Positions 25,702 through 33,869 of a DNA stretch of 36,557 nt are shown one piece after another (within the stretch, counting starts at the first letter, position 1; each line of letters begins with the position of its first letter). Below the pieces are notes generated by a model that made no database searches, was not told where the DNA came from, and saw only the letters and a program-made list of their open reading frames with translations. A program made the translations under genes and the position numbers. This stretch comes from Mesotoga sp. UBA6090 (GTDB lineage: Bacteria > Thermotogota > Thermotogae > Petrotogales > Kosmotogaceae). The DNA is taken from positions 1-36,557 of the forward strand of contig NZ_DIXC01000071.1 in the NCBI RefSeq assembly GCF_002435945.1, in the 5' to 3' direction.

Positions 25702-26871
25702 CTACATAGACATCTCGTAGATATTCCGCAAGTCTACGGTTTTCAGGTTTCCTGGAGTTACGGTTACGAGTCCTCCCATCGTTCTCATGGTGTCTTCTGC
25801 CAGTGTTGAAAGTTTGGAGCTCTCAAATCCGAGTTCGCCGAGGGTAATATCTAGACCGACATTCTTCTGAAGTCTGCGGAGCAAGACTATGGCCATCTTT
25901 GAAAGCTCTTCCACACTGATGACACTCTCGGGAGCTCCCATCACCCTCGCAACTTCTGCCAGTCTTTCCGCTATATGGCGACGGATGTATTCGAGCAGCG
26001 AGAGGGACCGGTAGCGCAAAGTCCGGCGCCATGTGTCGCTTTGTAGTGGCCGCTCACGGGGTGCTCCAGCGAAAGGTTGGCCACACAACCCGAAAGCGTC
26101 TCCCATATGCCGGCTGCCGTGCTCGCCCACGCGAGGGCTACTCTTGCGTCCAGGTCGTTCAGGTTTTCATACTCGATAGGCAGATAATGGTTTATGGGCG
26201 ACATCGATCCAGAGCCAGAAGATCTGAGGCCGGTTGATGATTCAGATTGATATAAGATTCTATTGAATGTTAGAAGGAATCCAGACCCATTGCTGCCGTT
26301 TGTTCGGGCGGAGGGACAACATCAGTTCGGGATCGACTATCGAAACTGTCGGAAAGATCTAGTCGAAGCCCACACCGATCTTCTCATTGGTCTCCGGGTT
26401 GGTGACCACCGTGAAGGGGTCGACCTCGGTCCCCGTTCCGTGGGTCGTGGGAATCGCTATTGCGGGCAGGCCGCTTTCGGCTTTCTACCTCCGCCGGTAC
26501 CTGTGTAATCCCAGCACTTTCCTCCATACCTGGCCACCAGAGCGATCAACTTGGAGGAATAGATCGGGTTGCCACCGCCAATCCTATGATGAAATCGCAG
26601 CTCTCCTTGACGGCTATTGAAGCCCCTTTGTCGATAGTGTCAGAGAGAGGGTTGGACACTATCTCGCCGAACACTACCAGGTGATACCTTCCTCTTTCAA
26701 CAGCCCGATTACTTTATCCAGCAGACCGGTCTTCTTCGCAATGTGCCTTTCCGTAACTATGAGCGCTTTTCTGTCCAGCCTCCTGGAGTGCTGTCCTACC
26801 CTGCCGATAGTTCCGCAGCCGAAGATTATTCTTGTGGGAAGAAAATAATCGAACGCTTCTATGCTCTTCAT
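25702..26871 (-). pseudogene. Broken iron-containing alcohol dehydrogenase
   Basis: Pieces of one Fe-ADH (butanol dehydrogenase-like) appear in order on the minus strand in changing frames. N-terminus MKSIEAFDYFLPTRIIFG begins at 26871. Then come VVFGEIVSNPLSDTI, SKLIALVARYGGKCWDYTG and AIPTTHGTGTEVDPFTVVTN. A TAG stop at 26359-26361 is followed by IFPTVSIVDPELMLSL. The metal-site region HPVSGHYKATHGAGL and the C-terminal YIRRHIAERLAEVARVMG close the gene. At least four frameshifts (near 26675, 26570, 26470, 26300) and one nonsense codon are visible. An intact enzyme would reduce aldehydes with NAD(P)H. It is too damaged to be functional. Confidence 0.9.
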
Positions 26872-26896
26872 ACCTTTTAACCTCAAGACTAGATGA

Positions 26897-26910
26897 AATA
26901 CTGTGTAAAT
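26897..26910. repeat. 14-base sequence shared with 6885-6898
   Basis: Exact AATACTGTGTAAAT match to 6885-6898. Here it stands just upstream of the dead alcohol dehydrogenase. See that entry for possible origin. Confidence 0.5.
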
Positions 26911-26974
26911 GAAACAACGGGCCGATCCGCTATCACTGGGAAAGTCGTCTCTATATAGCCTTTTGCTCAGGGCG

Positions 26975-28468
26975 TCAGTTCACAACTTCTATAATCCCTG
27001 TGTAGTGGCCCATCCAGCAGCTGAATTTATACTGGCCGGGAAGTTGCGGGGTGAATTCTACAACGCTGGTGTTCCCCCTGGTAAGTTCTACACGTTGGGG
27101 AAAGAGGTTTCGCGAGATGATAGCGTTGGTGCAACCGCTGGTGCCGACATCTTCGATCTCCCACCTGACGGGAACACCGGCTTTCACCTGATAATAATCG
27201 GGCGCATAACCTCTAGCGTCGGCCACAGTCCTTATAACCTGTATCTCCGGTCCACTCGAGACAATAGCCAAAGGCTGTTCCACAACTTCCTGAATTTCAA
27301 CTTTTTCTTCGATGTCTATGTTCTCACCCGTTTCCTTCGGCGCGGCTTCATTCACAATTATCTCTTCTTTTTCACCTGCCGTTGCCAGTACGGTCATCGA
27401 ATCATCGGGAGTAAATGAAACCTGTTCGCCGGTCCCGATGGTCAGATCGTTCAGGCTTGGCAGTCCCAGAACGTTAAGCTGACTGTTCACGTTGTAGATG
27501 ACGAAAAACATTATCAGAACCGCCGCTATTTTCGTGAAGACTTCCGAAAAGGTCTTCATGGCGAAGAACTTTATTGATGAGGCCCCGATGGCGATGAGCG
27601 GGAAGAAGGTGCCAAGCGCGAAAAAGAACATTATCATCGAGCTATGTAAAGGAGAGCCCGATAGTAGCGCCAGAGCCTGAGCCGATATCGTGAAGCCGCA
27701 GGGAAGGAAAAATGTTGTAGCGCCCAGTATGAAGGGCATGATTCGTCCACGTCTGGATTTATCTACTGTAAGCGCTTTACGTAAAAAGGGAGGGATCGAT
27801 AAACTCACCGTGTGGATTCCCAGCATTTGCAGTGCAATTATAAACATCACGATCGAGACTGCTATTACAAGGATCGAAGAAAAGGTCAGAGAGATTTTCA
27901 GACTCTGGCCAAGCCAACCCAGCAAGAATCCAAAAAGGCTATAAAAGACCAGCCGTCCGGCATGAAAAATCAGATGGGGCTGCAGCTTTTGAAGAAAGGA
28001 ATCCTCAGAACCGTAAAGAGAATACCAATGTTTGGAAACAGAAAGAATAAGACCTCCCACAAGAGCAGCGCAGCTCGATATCCCTGCGACCAGCCCGAAA
28101 AGGAAGAAGCCTACCAACGACGAACTTGAATCGACGTTTATCAGGCCGCCTATCGCGAATTTCTCCACGGCGAAAAAGACGACGATGGCCAGAGAAGCGG
28201 CAATTAGTACCTTGACTGCTCTTCCGGTAGGCCTTTCCGACTTTGCCTCAGCGACACTGTAACCCGTTCCGCTCAAGATCTCGTTGATACTTTCGATCGA
28301 GATAACCTCCCCCAAGAATTCAATCTCGACCGAGGAATCTTTCAGGGAGGCCCTGGCCCTTTTTATGCCTTCAACTTCCTCAAGTTTACTTTCGACAAAG
28401 AGCTGGCAGTTCTGGCAATGCATGCCGCGCACGGAAAACGTCTTTGATGAAGAGGATTTCGAGCTCAA
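26975..28468 (-). CDS. HMA - TauE/SafE membrane - cupredoxin fusion protein
   Basis: Protein of about 497 residues with three parts. An N-terminal HMA-type metal-binding domain carries GMHCQNC (Cys18, Cys21). A polytopic TauE/SafE (DsbD-like) membrane domain spans about 90-330 with six or more helices (FGLVAGISSCAALVGGLILS, LGATTFFLPCGFTISAQALA). After a Glu/Ile-rich linker, an extracytoplasmic cupredoxin-like domain ends in FSCWMGHYTGIIEV. The Cys-Met-His cluster and the GCTNAII segment look like copper ligands. GAGGTG six bases before TTG at 28468 marks the start; the longer frame to 28579 is unsupported. The layout suggests copper transfer across the membrane, either export or delivery to exported enzymes. 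Confidence 0.85.
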   Translation of the reverse strand: MSSKSSSSKTFSVRGMHCQNCQLFVESKLEEVEGIKRARASLKDSSVEIEFLGEVISIESINEILSGTGYSVAEAKSERPTGRAVKVLIAASLAIVVFFAVEKFAIGGLINVDSSSSLVGFFLFGLVAGISSCAALVGGLILSVSKHWYSLYGSEDSFLQKLQPHLIFHAGRLVFYSLFGFLLGWLGQSLKISLTFSSILVIAVSIVMFIIALQMLGIHTVSLSIPPFLRKALTVDKSRRGRIMPFILGATTFFLPCGFTISAQALALLSGSPLHSSMIMFFFALGTFFPLIAIGASSIKFFAMKTFSEVFTKIAAVLIMFFVIYNVNSQLNVLGLPSLNDLTIGTGEQVSFTPDDSMTVLATAGEKEEIIVNEAAPKETGENIDIEEKVEIQEVVEQPLAIVSSGPEIQVIRTVADARGYAPDYYQVKAGVPVRWEIEDVGTSGCTNAIISRNLFPQRVELTRGNTSVVEFTPQLPGQYKFSCWMGHYTGIIEVVN

Positions 28469-28691
28469 CTGAGTCACCTCGCAAATGAAGATTAAATAAA
28501 ACCAACAATAATTGTCTGATTGTAGCACATAGTAGACAGTTTTTGTCCACTCAAAAGTGTGACAGATGAATTTTGCCATGGTTCATAAAATCGATGGGCC
28601 TTACCTTGAAAGGTGGAAGGATGCCGACTTACAACTCTTCTTATATTCGATTAACGTCGAGTCGGCTTGATAGAAAAAAGTGTCTAACCGG

Positions 28692-29897
28692 TCAGATAGC
28701 GTTGTGCGTAATCACTCCGGGGAATATGGATTCCAGAATTCGAACTTTCTCGGGTAGTTCGGAAATTCCCCACGAGACGCTATTCCAGGAGCCGACCCGC
28801 AGCTTTCCGAGTCTCCAATGTCTCATTGGCGAAAGCCTTCCTGTAAGGAGAGTGGCGAGATCTGAGCTCTCTATCTCGAAATCATCCGCTGCTTCGCTTA
28901 TCTCTGCCTTCCCGTTTCCGATCGCGATTTTCACGTTATTTTCCGGCAGCAATCGATCATTTATCTTCAAAATGACACTCTCTGAGGGAGAAGTATCCAT
29001 CAGTCTCGAAACGACCGGAAGCGGATCGAGGACTCTTACCATACGCGATGAGGCGTCCATTATTTTTAGCTCTCTTCCTGCCTGCCATCTCGAATGGAAG
29101 AAGAGTTTCGCCGGAAAATCGGGCGGCATCTTCCGCATTTCGAAAGTTGCGATCTGATCTCTGTGATTCAGCAGAAACCTCTTCAGTGCGTAGAGGCCGG
29201 CAAGATCGATGAAGGCTAAGCTCTCGATCACCATCTTTCTTTCTTTTTTGCCGTATATCATCATTCCGTGGGACAGCCGTCTGTCGTCAATGGCCTCGGC
29301 GCCAAAGAGATCTTTCCTGTGAAATATCTCCTGACTTCAAGCGTCGATCTCGATAGCTTCGGTATAGCGAGAGGTATCCCAGAGAGTTTTGCGGGTTTGC
29401 GAAATCAGTTCTCTCATCTCATCTTTCTCAAGAAGCCTCCTGGAAACAAGCTTGAGGTTGTCCTCTTCCATATCACCGGACAGGAGCGAATAGTCGAAAG
29501 TGTACTCGAGGCTCTCGAAACCCAGCCCAAATCCTAACTTCACGTAGAAATCATGCTTGAAGGGGTCGAGCATAATGATGTGAACGCCCTTCCGGTTGGC
29601 TTCCTAAATATCTCTCAGCAGGATTTTCCTTGATCCCCCGTTGCGATACTCGGGAAGGGTGGCAACGGCCTCGACATACCTGTATTCGAAAATTCTGTTC
29701 AGGATCTTCGCGAGATACTTGTAGCTTATGTACGCTGCGACGAGCCTCTTCCGGTCGAATGCGCCCCAAACGTATTCCCAGAGGGAAGGGTCGGAAAAGA
29801 AATACTCACTCTTTTCCGGTTCGAAATACTCGAAAGACATCAAGAAGGTCTCGATTATTCGCTCTATGTATGAACTGTCGATCCTTCTTATTTCCAT
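28692..29897 (-). pseudogene. GNAT-SCP2 (Eis-like) acetyltransferase with two stop codons
   Basis: One continuous reading frame of 402 codons, the normal Eis-family length, with no frameshift but two internal stops: TAG at 29604-29606 (RDI*EANRKGVHIIMLDP) and TGA at 29337-29339 (IEIDA*SQEIFHRKDLFG). The N-terminal GNAT domain has VEAVATLPEYRNGGSRKILLRDI, near the usual acetyl-CoA loop (RxxGxG/A). The C-terminal part (FIDLAGLYALKRFLLNHRDQ and on) is the sterol-carrier-like domain ending in IFPGVITHNAI. Such enzymes acetylate amino groups of small molecules or proteins. Sequence conservation between the stops suggests recent inactivation, or sequencing error. Confidence 0.85.
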
Positions 29898-30317
29898 TCA
29901 ACGCCCCCTTTCAAGCCGTACCAACAATGATACCAGGCCAAGCTGTCGAGCGGTTCTCGCTCTTTTTTGCCCGTAGACCTTGATCCTGACCATGACTAAG
30001 TCACAATGACGAAATGAATCGATTCTGATCAGATGGCTTTGATTTGCTTGAGCTCCTTCAGGGCTTTGAAAATATCCCAGATGTTCCACCTGTCCGTTTA
30101 GCTTTACCGTTCTCTCTGGCGCTCTGAATGAATGGTTTGACCGGTAACGAAGAACAGACTTTTTCTCACACCATCAACGGCGAACGAGTTTCTCTTGATC
30201 TTTCGACTTCCGACCACCAGCCTCTAGCCTCGTCTTTTATTCTTACAACTCACAACTTGCATCTTGCAACTGATCCTTTGCTCTTCCTACCTGCTACCAC
30301 ATACCCGCAACAACGGT
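29898..30317. repeat. Intergenic region with repeat modules
   Basis: About 420 bases with no supported gene. Near 30250-30320 are CAACTTGCATCTTGCAACTG, CTTTGCTCTTCC and ACATACCCGCAACAAC, which resemble the gaps at 32490-32540 and 32955-33005. The part nearer 29900-30100 shows nothing recognisable. Confidence 0.5.
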
Positions 30318-30932
30318 CTAAGCAGCAGCCTCTTGTGTTTGGAAGGTTATTATGGGCTTATTGAAAAGACCGGCAAGCGGGGCGTGTACAAGGGCCACCG
30401 GGATGAAGAAGATGAAAGAGAGAAGCATACTGATTTCATACCATAGGCTGCTTCCCTTAACCGGCTTTCCCTTAAGACGGTTAACGAGTGCGCCCCACAC
30501 TATTCCGAAGGTATTTCCCATCATGATTGTCCGGACAGCACCGAGTATTCCCTTAGCCTTTGATTCCCCATAGTAGGTCGCAAGAGAATTCCATGAATCC
30601 TCGGAAGGGTTTCCCGAAGAGTTTGCATATTCTCGCGAGAACAGGATGGCAGGAGCGTCCTTTTGGGGAATCTCTTCAACGTCAGTAACGAAGAGCATCT
30701 GGATCTCTTCTTTCTTCATCCCCTCTTTTTCGGCAATCTTGTTGTGGAATACTGAACAGACCTCGCAGCCGTTTATTTCGGTTACGGTAAGCATCACCTT
30801 TTCGATCAACTCGGTGGTAAGCTCTTTGTTTTTCTTTGTTCGGCTCATGTATTTCATTGTTCTCATCGCATCGAAGAGAATTAGGTAAGACTCCTTAATA
30901 GTGAAGAAGCGCTTATAAAACTCTTGAGTCAA
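30318..30932 (-). CDS. AhpD-like / carboxymuconolactone decarboxylase family protein
   Basis: Protein of 204 residues. The active-site motif of the CMD/AhpD family is intact: GCEVCSVFH with Cys56, Cys59 and His63, preceded by conserved glutamate helices (LIEKVMLTVTEIN). The rest is helical, and the C-terminal third has a hydrophobic stretch (SMLLSFIFFIPVALVHAPLAG) that could be a membrane anchor, which is unusual for the family. AhpD-type proteins use the CxxC pair for peroxide-linked disulfide reduction, so an antioxidant role is plausible. The start is TTG at 30932 with GGAGG upstream. Confidence 0.85.
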   Translation of the reverse strand: MTQEFYKRFFTIKESYLILFDAMRTMKYMSRTKKNKELTTELIEKVMLTVTEINGCEVCSVFHNKIAEKEGMKKEEIQMLFVTDVEEIPQKDAPAILFSREYANSSGNPSEDSWNSLATYYGESKAKGILGAVRTIMMGNTFGIVWGALVNRLKGKPVKGSSLWYEISMLLSFIFFIPVALVHAPLAGLFNKPIITFQTQEAAA

Positions 30933-31047
30933 CTATTCCTCCAAAAAAATCCCGATAAAATTCGAGAATATATAATTTAAAATCATTCTATTTTTGCATT
31001 TCTCGGCATTTCAGAGTTGATCGAGGAAATCAGAGCGACTTCCAGTA

Positions 31048-31245
31048 TCATCTCTTAATGTTAACTCTCACGAAATATTCAACGCTTCTATCCCAGGTCT
31101 TCTCCTGCTCTGTTGTGAAATAGCAGGCCGGCAGTTCTCCGTTTTTCCGATGATAAGCTATGCACTCACAGCACTTGCCCTTTCTGGGACAGCCAGGATA
31201 AGTACAGTTGCATTTCTCGAGATTTTTGTCGATTTCGCATTCCAA
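31048..31245 (-). CDS. Small Cys-rich DUF6485-like protein
   Basis: Protein of 65 residues with eight cysteines, arranged as EKCNCTYPGCPRKGKCCECI, then YHRKNGELPACYF. This matches a small anaerobe family of unknown role (DUF6485 by memory). The cysteine spacing suggests a zinc or iron-sulfur site. An AGGGAGGT ribosome site lies about eight bases before the ATG. It is divergent from the first small secreted protein gene. Confidence 0.8.
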   Translation of the reverse strand: MECEIDKNLEKCNCTYPGCPRKGKCCECIAYHRKNGELPACYFTTEQEKTWDRSVEYFVRVNIKR

Positions 31246-31406
31246 AATCAGTACCTCCCTTTGTACAGTTCATCCCTGATTGTATCAGATTAGTCTTTGT
31301 CGACCGAGCCAATATATCTGGCTTTCGAAAAGGCCTTTATTCATTAATGTCTTTTTAATCACGGATGTTCTATGATCTGAGTAAGAATACAAGGGGGTTA
31401 ACGATT

Positions 31407-31730
31407 ATGAGAAAAGTCATACTGATTGTTCTATTTGTCTCACTGTTCTTTTGCCTGGCCCTCGCAAATAATGGTAAGGGTCCCGGCGACGGTATTCCTG
31501 ACCAACAGGAACCCGGGTCGGGGTTTGGATCTCCGGGAATAGGAAAGGGAGAAGGTCCCGGAGCCGGTAAAGTTGATTCGGGAGGCAGCACATTATTGCA
31601 GCTGGAAAACCTGGAGGAAGAAACGGAAAGTTCAGAGCCTTTGCTTGTCCGCTTAATGAATAGATTGGTCATGAAGATCCAGAACGCTTTCAAGAATATC
31701 TTTAGAGTTGGAAAGCCCGTATCCGAATGA
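31407..31730 (+). CDS. Small secreted Gly/Pro/Asp-rich protein 1
   Basis: Protein of 107 residues: signal peptide RKVILIVLFVSLFFCLALA, then a low-complexity segment NNGKGPGDGIPDQQEPGSGF and GIGKGEGPGAGK, then a helical C-terminus (LLVRLMNRLVMKIQNAFKNI). The ATG at 31407 follows AAGGGGGTTAAC; an earlier in-frame ATG at 31365 has no ribosome site. The GPGDG(I/V)xD block and the GFG(S)P ... GxGK spacing recur in the protein encoded at 32057. I recognise no family. The gene is followed by its own terminator. Function unknown; the charge pattern suggests a cell-surface or extracellular protein. Confidence 0.75.
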   Translation: MRKVILIVLFVSLFFCLALANNGKGPGDGIPDQQEPGSGFGSPGIGKGEGPGAGKVDSGGSTLLQLENLEEETESSEPLLVRLMNRLVMKIQNAFKNIFRVGKPVSE

Positions 31731-31767
31731 GAGTACCACACTAGTACCCCTGTTTACCCCTAGTCCA

Positions 31768-31810
31768 GCCGCCGCTACTTTACTACCAGGTAAGTGGCGG
31801 CCTTTTCTTT
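31768..31810 (+). terminator. Rho-independent terminator after secreted protein 1
   Basis: GCCGCC...ACTT (31768-31780) pairs with AAGTGGCGGC (31792-31801), with a small bulge and an 11-base loop, followed by CTTTTCTTT. Confidence 0.75.
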
Positions 31811-32056
31811 GATGGACATTTCCCACAGAGCTTGGAGCCGACATCAAAGGGAGCGGGTGAATTGAAGCGAGTCGATGTTCCCCTGCCATAGAGAGCCCTG
31901 CCTTCAGACACAAGTAGAGCCAGTTCAAATGAGCCTTGTCTTCCCGAAAGCTCCTTTAACAGAAAACGGTTAGGCAGTTCAATTCGAGGTCTTTAATAAC
32001 TCCTTAGTGAGGTAAGTAATAAGATCTAATCATTTGAATGCAACGAGGGGATGAAA
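31811..32056. other. Gap between secreted protein genes
   Basis: No gene supported. The last bases before 32057 are the GAGGGG ribosome site of the next gene; no clear sigma-70 promoter stands out. Confidence 0.4.
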
Positions 32057-32269
32057 GTGAAACGAATTACCGCAACTGTGCTTTTCTTACTGCTTGTCTT
32101 TGGGATCGTGCTTTCAATCAATGGTAGCGGACCGGGTGACGGAGTGTCTGACGGCCCTGATAAAGATGCGGGTTATGGAGCACCAGACAATTCCTTCAAT
32201 GGGAACGACCCCGGCTTCGGGAAACCGGCACTGGATGAAGATGAGATAGTTCTTGCGGAGCTTTCATAG
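32057..32269 (+). CDS. Small secreted Gly/Pro/Asp-rich protein 2
   Basis: Protein of about 70 residues: signal peptide RITATVLFLLLVFGIVLS, then INGSGPGDGVSDGPDKDAGY followed by GAPDNSFNGNDPGFGKPALD. It aligns with the protein at 31407 (N-G-x-GPGDG-x-x-D, then G-aromatic-G-x-P, then PG-x-GK), so the two are paralogues. GAGGGG (32045-32050) abuts the ATG at 32051, so GTG at 32057 with six-base spacing is the better start. No family recognised. Confidence 0.7.
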   Translation: MKRITATVLFLLLVFGIVLSINGSGPGDGVSDGPDKDAGYGAPDNSFNGNDPGFGKPALDEDEIVLAELS

Positions 32270-32305
32270 CAGGGTATGCTTTCCGAATCTCAACGCATCA
32301 AGAGG

Positions 32306-32338
32306 GACCGAATCGAGTCGGTCACTTTAACCTTTCTA
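32306..32338 (+). terminator. Possible terminator after secreted protein 2
   Basis: GACCGA (32306-32311) and TCGGTC (32318-32323) form a perfect six-base stem with a six-base loop, followed by ACTTTAACCTTTCTATT. The T run is broken, so strength is uncertain. Confidence 0.45.
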
Positions 32339-32621
32339 TTTGAGCATTTTCGATCGACAGTAAATGCTTGCTGGAATTCCATCACTCTATCTTTAGAAAA
32401 GGAAGAAATCAGCGAATAAGAAGTCACAAATCACAAGGCAGCCTAATTCTCGAGTCCAAAAGCTTTATCTCTGGGCAATTCTCGCTCTTTCAACTTGGAA
32501 CTGACAACTTGCAACTGCTCTTCTCGGAGACGGTTAACCTTCGACGGAAAACTAGTTCACATTCTCTACTTCACGAAGCGAAGCTCTTAAACCCGCTTTG
32601 AGCGAAGGGGATCGCTTGTAC

Positions 32622-32674
32622 CTGAAAAATCCGCTTGTTAGAAGACCCTGAAGTCGCTGTGAAAAACCGTCCAT
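32622..32674 (+). repeat. Dispersed repeat module A, copy 3
   Basis: CTTGTTAGAAGACCCTGAAG then TCGCTGTGAAAAACCGTCC. Same orientation as the copies at 20400 and 25545. Confidence 0.7.
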
Positions 32675-32927
32675 CAATCGAGACAGTATATTCCGAGAGT
32701 TCGTTGCGCTCACGAGAAGACCGAGATTCTGACTAAGAGCTTTGTCAGAATGACGGCATGCGATGCTTTCTGAATAGCATAAGGTCGTCATCCCGAGTTA
32801 CTTAAGTTAATCCCTCACTTTGTCATCCTGTCGAAGGTGCCCTGAAAAGGCTACCTCAAAATGCTTTTGTTGGGGATTCAGTTATGGGTCATCCGTGGTG
32901 CTCCTGTACGGGATTTTGCTCCTGCGG

Positions 32928-32957
32928 GACCCTAGACCCCACAACCCCAGACCCGGC
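32928..32957 (+). repeat. C-rich 30-base module (G-quadruplex-capable), copy 2
   Basis: Differs from 20500-20529 at two positions. The minus strand again has four G-tracts (GGG, GGGG, GGGG, GGG) with TCT, TTGT and TCTA loops, so both changes keep the quadruplex-forming potential. Confidence 0.75.
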
Positions 32958-33103
32958 GCTTGCAACTGCTCTTCCACCCCAACCCGCTACCCGCAACCAC
33001 CTTCTTCAAATTTCTAAGCAAACTCTAAGGATTTACTAAGCTGCCTCTAAGAAATGGACCGTAGACTGAGAATGTACTGAAAATCAGATGGAGGTGAAAG
33101 AAG

Positions 33104-33535
33104 ATGAAGAAAGTAGTTCTGATTACGATAGCGGTTCTTTTGATTGGTGGAATGACTTTGGCCGCAGATTATGGCACAAGGCAGATGAACAGAGTTCAAG
33201 ATGTGGTGGCATGTGAGAACTTCGTGGACGAAGACGGAGATGGAGTAAACGACAATTGCCCTGTCGATGGCGAAAAGGTCTACATGAACAGAAGAGGACC
33301 GGCCGGAAAAGAAGTTGAAGGCCGAGTAGCTACAAGAGCAATGCAGAGGCTTCAGGATCCTACAACCTGTGAGAACTTTGTGGATGCAAACGAAGACGGC
33401 ATTAACGACAACTGCCCAAATGGTGGCGAAAGATTAGTGGAAAACAAGAGTGCACGGGACGGAACTGGATACAGATACGGTGTTTCTAGCGAAAAAGGTC
33501 CCGGACGCGGTAAGGGCTTCGGAAAGACAAGATAA
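33104..33535 (+). CDS. Secreted protein with two Cys-flanked calcium-type loops
   Basis: Protein of 143 residues: signal peptide KKVVLITIAVLLIGGMTLAA, then two imperfect repeats of about 60 residues. Each has an R-x-MxR-x-QD lead and a loop CENFVDEDGDGVNDNCP or CENFVDANEDGINDNCP. DxDxDGxxD is the calcium-binding pattern of dockerin/thrombospondin-3-type loops, and the flanking cysteines could form a disulfide. The end GPGRGKGFGKTR resembles the GPG-x-GK pieces of the two neighbouring secreted proteins. GGAGGTG stands seven bases before the ATG, and a strong terminator follows. No described family is recognised. Confidence 0.8.
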   Translation: MKKVVLITIAVLLIGGMTLAADYGTRQMNRVQDVVACENFVDEDGDGVNDNCPVDGEKVYMNRRGPAGKEVEGRVATRAMQRLQDPTTCENFVDANEDGINDNCPNGGERLVENKSARDGTGYRYGVSSEKGPGRGKGFGKTR

Positions 33536-33559
33536 CCCCAACCCCCCACAGATCTAGAT

Positions 33560-33587
33560 AGGGCCCGATATGGGCCCTTTTTTCTTT
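33560..33587 (+). terminator. Strong rho-independent terminator
   Basis: AGGGCCC (33560-33566), five-base loop GATAT, GGGCCCT (33572-33578), then a run of T interrupted by one C. It ends the calcium-loop protein gene. Confidence 0.92.
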
Positions 33588-33869
33588 GGTTCGAAAAGCT
33601 AATTCTCTAAAGCGCGTTATCGAAGATCCTTCCGGCTAGAAGATTTTGCCTTCCAGACCTGATCCAACTCGAGCAAAGTTCCATGAGCATTTCGCTTTCG
33701 GAAGCATCTCGACAAGACTCTCCAGAAGACCAGAACAACATGCTAAATGTATATAGTCTTTCTGACAATGACAAATCAGAATCTCTCTCAATTTGAGCGC
33801 CGGTCTTTTCTGCCACCGTTTTGAAAATCAAGATAAAGAATCCCTTAATGGAGGAGGATGAACAGAGCT
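33588..33869. other. Gap without a supported gene
   Basis: A minus-strand frame at 33607-33831 has no ribosome site or recognisable motif and is probably chance. The ribosome site AGGAGG at 33852-33857 belongs to the next gene. Confidence 0.45.

Larger units (their letters stand above)
32340..33060. repeat. Intergenic mosaic of repeat modules
   Basis: About 700 bases without a supported gene. Recognisable parts are CTTCTCGGAGACGGTTAAC near 32523 (like 20536), module A copy 3 (32622-32674), an ATTCTGAC...GTCAGAAT inverted repeat near 32725-32752 with GTCATCCTGTCGAAGG-like bases near 32820, the C-rich 30-mer (32928-32957), and CTTGCAACTGCTCTTCC near 32959 followed by CCCGCTACCCGCAACCACC. Confidence 0.65.

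Noticed and set aside
7331..29897. UGA recoding (selenocysteine or Trp) explaining in-frame stops
   Set aside because: The stops are mixed (TGA, TAG, TAA) and accompany frameshifts in several genes; ordinary genes in the window end in TGA.
32340..33060. CRISPR array
   Set aside because: The repeats are few, imperfect, unevenly spaced and of different kinds, and no cas gene is present.
33607..33831. 74-codon minus-strand gene
   Set aside because: No ribosome site and no recognisable motif; it lies in a gap between plus-strand units.
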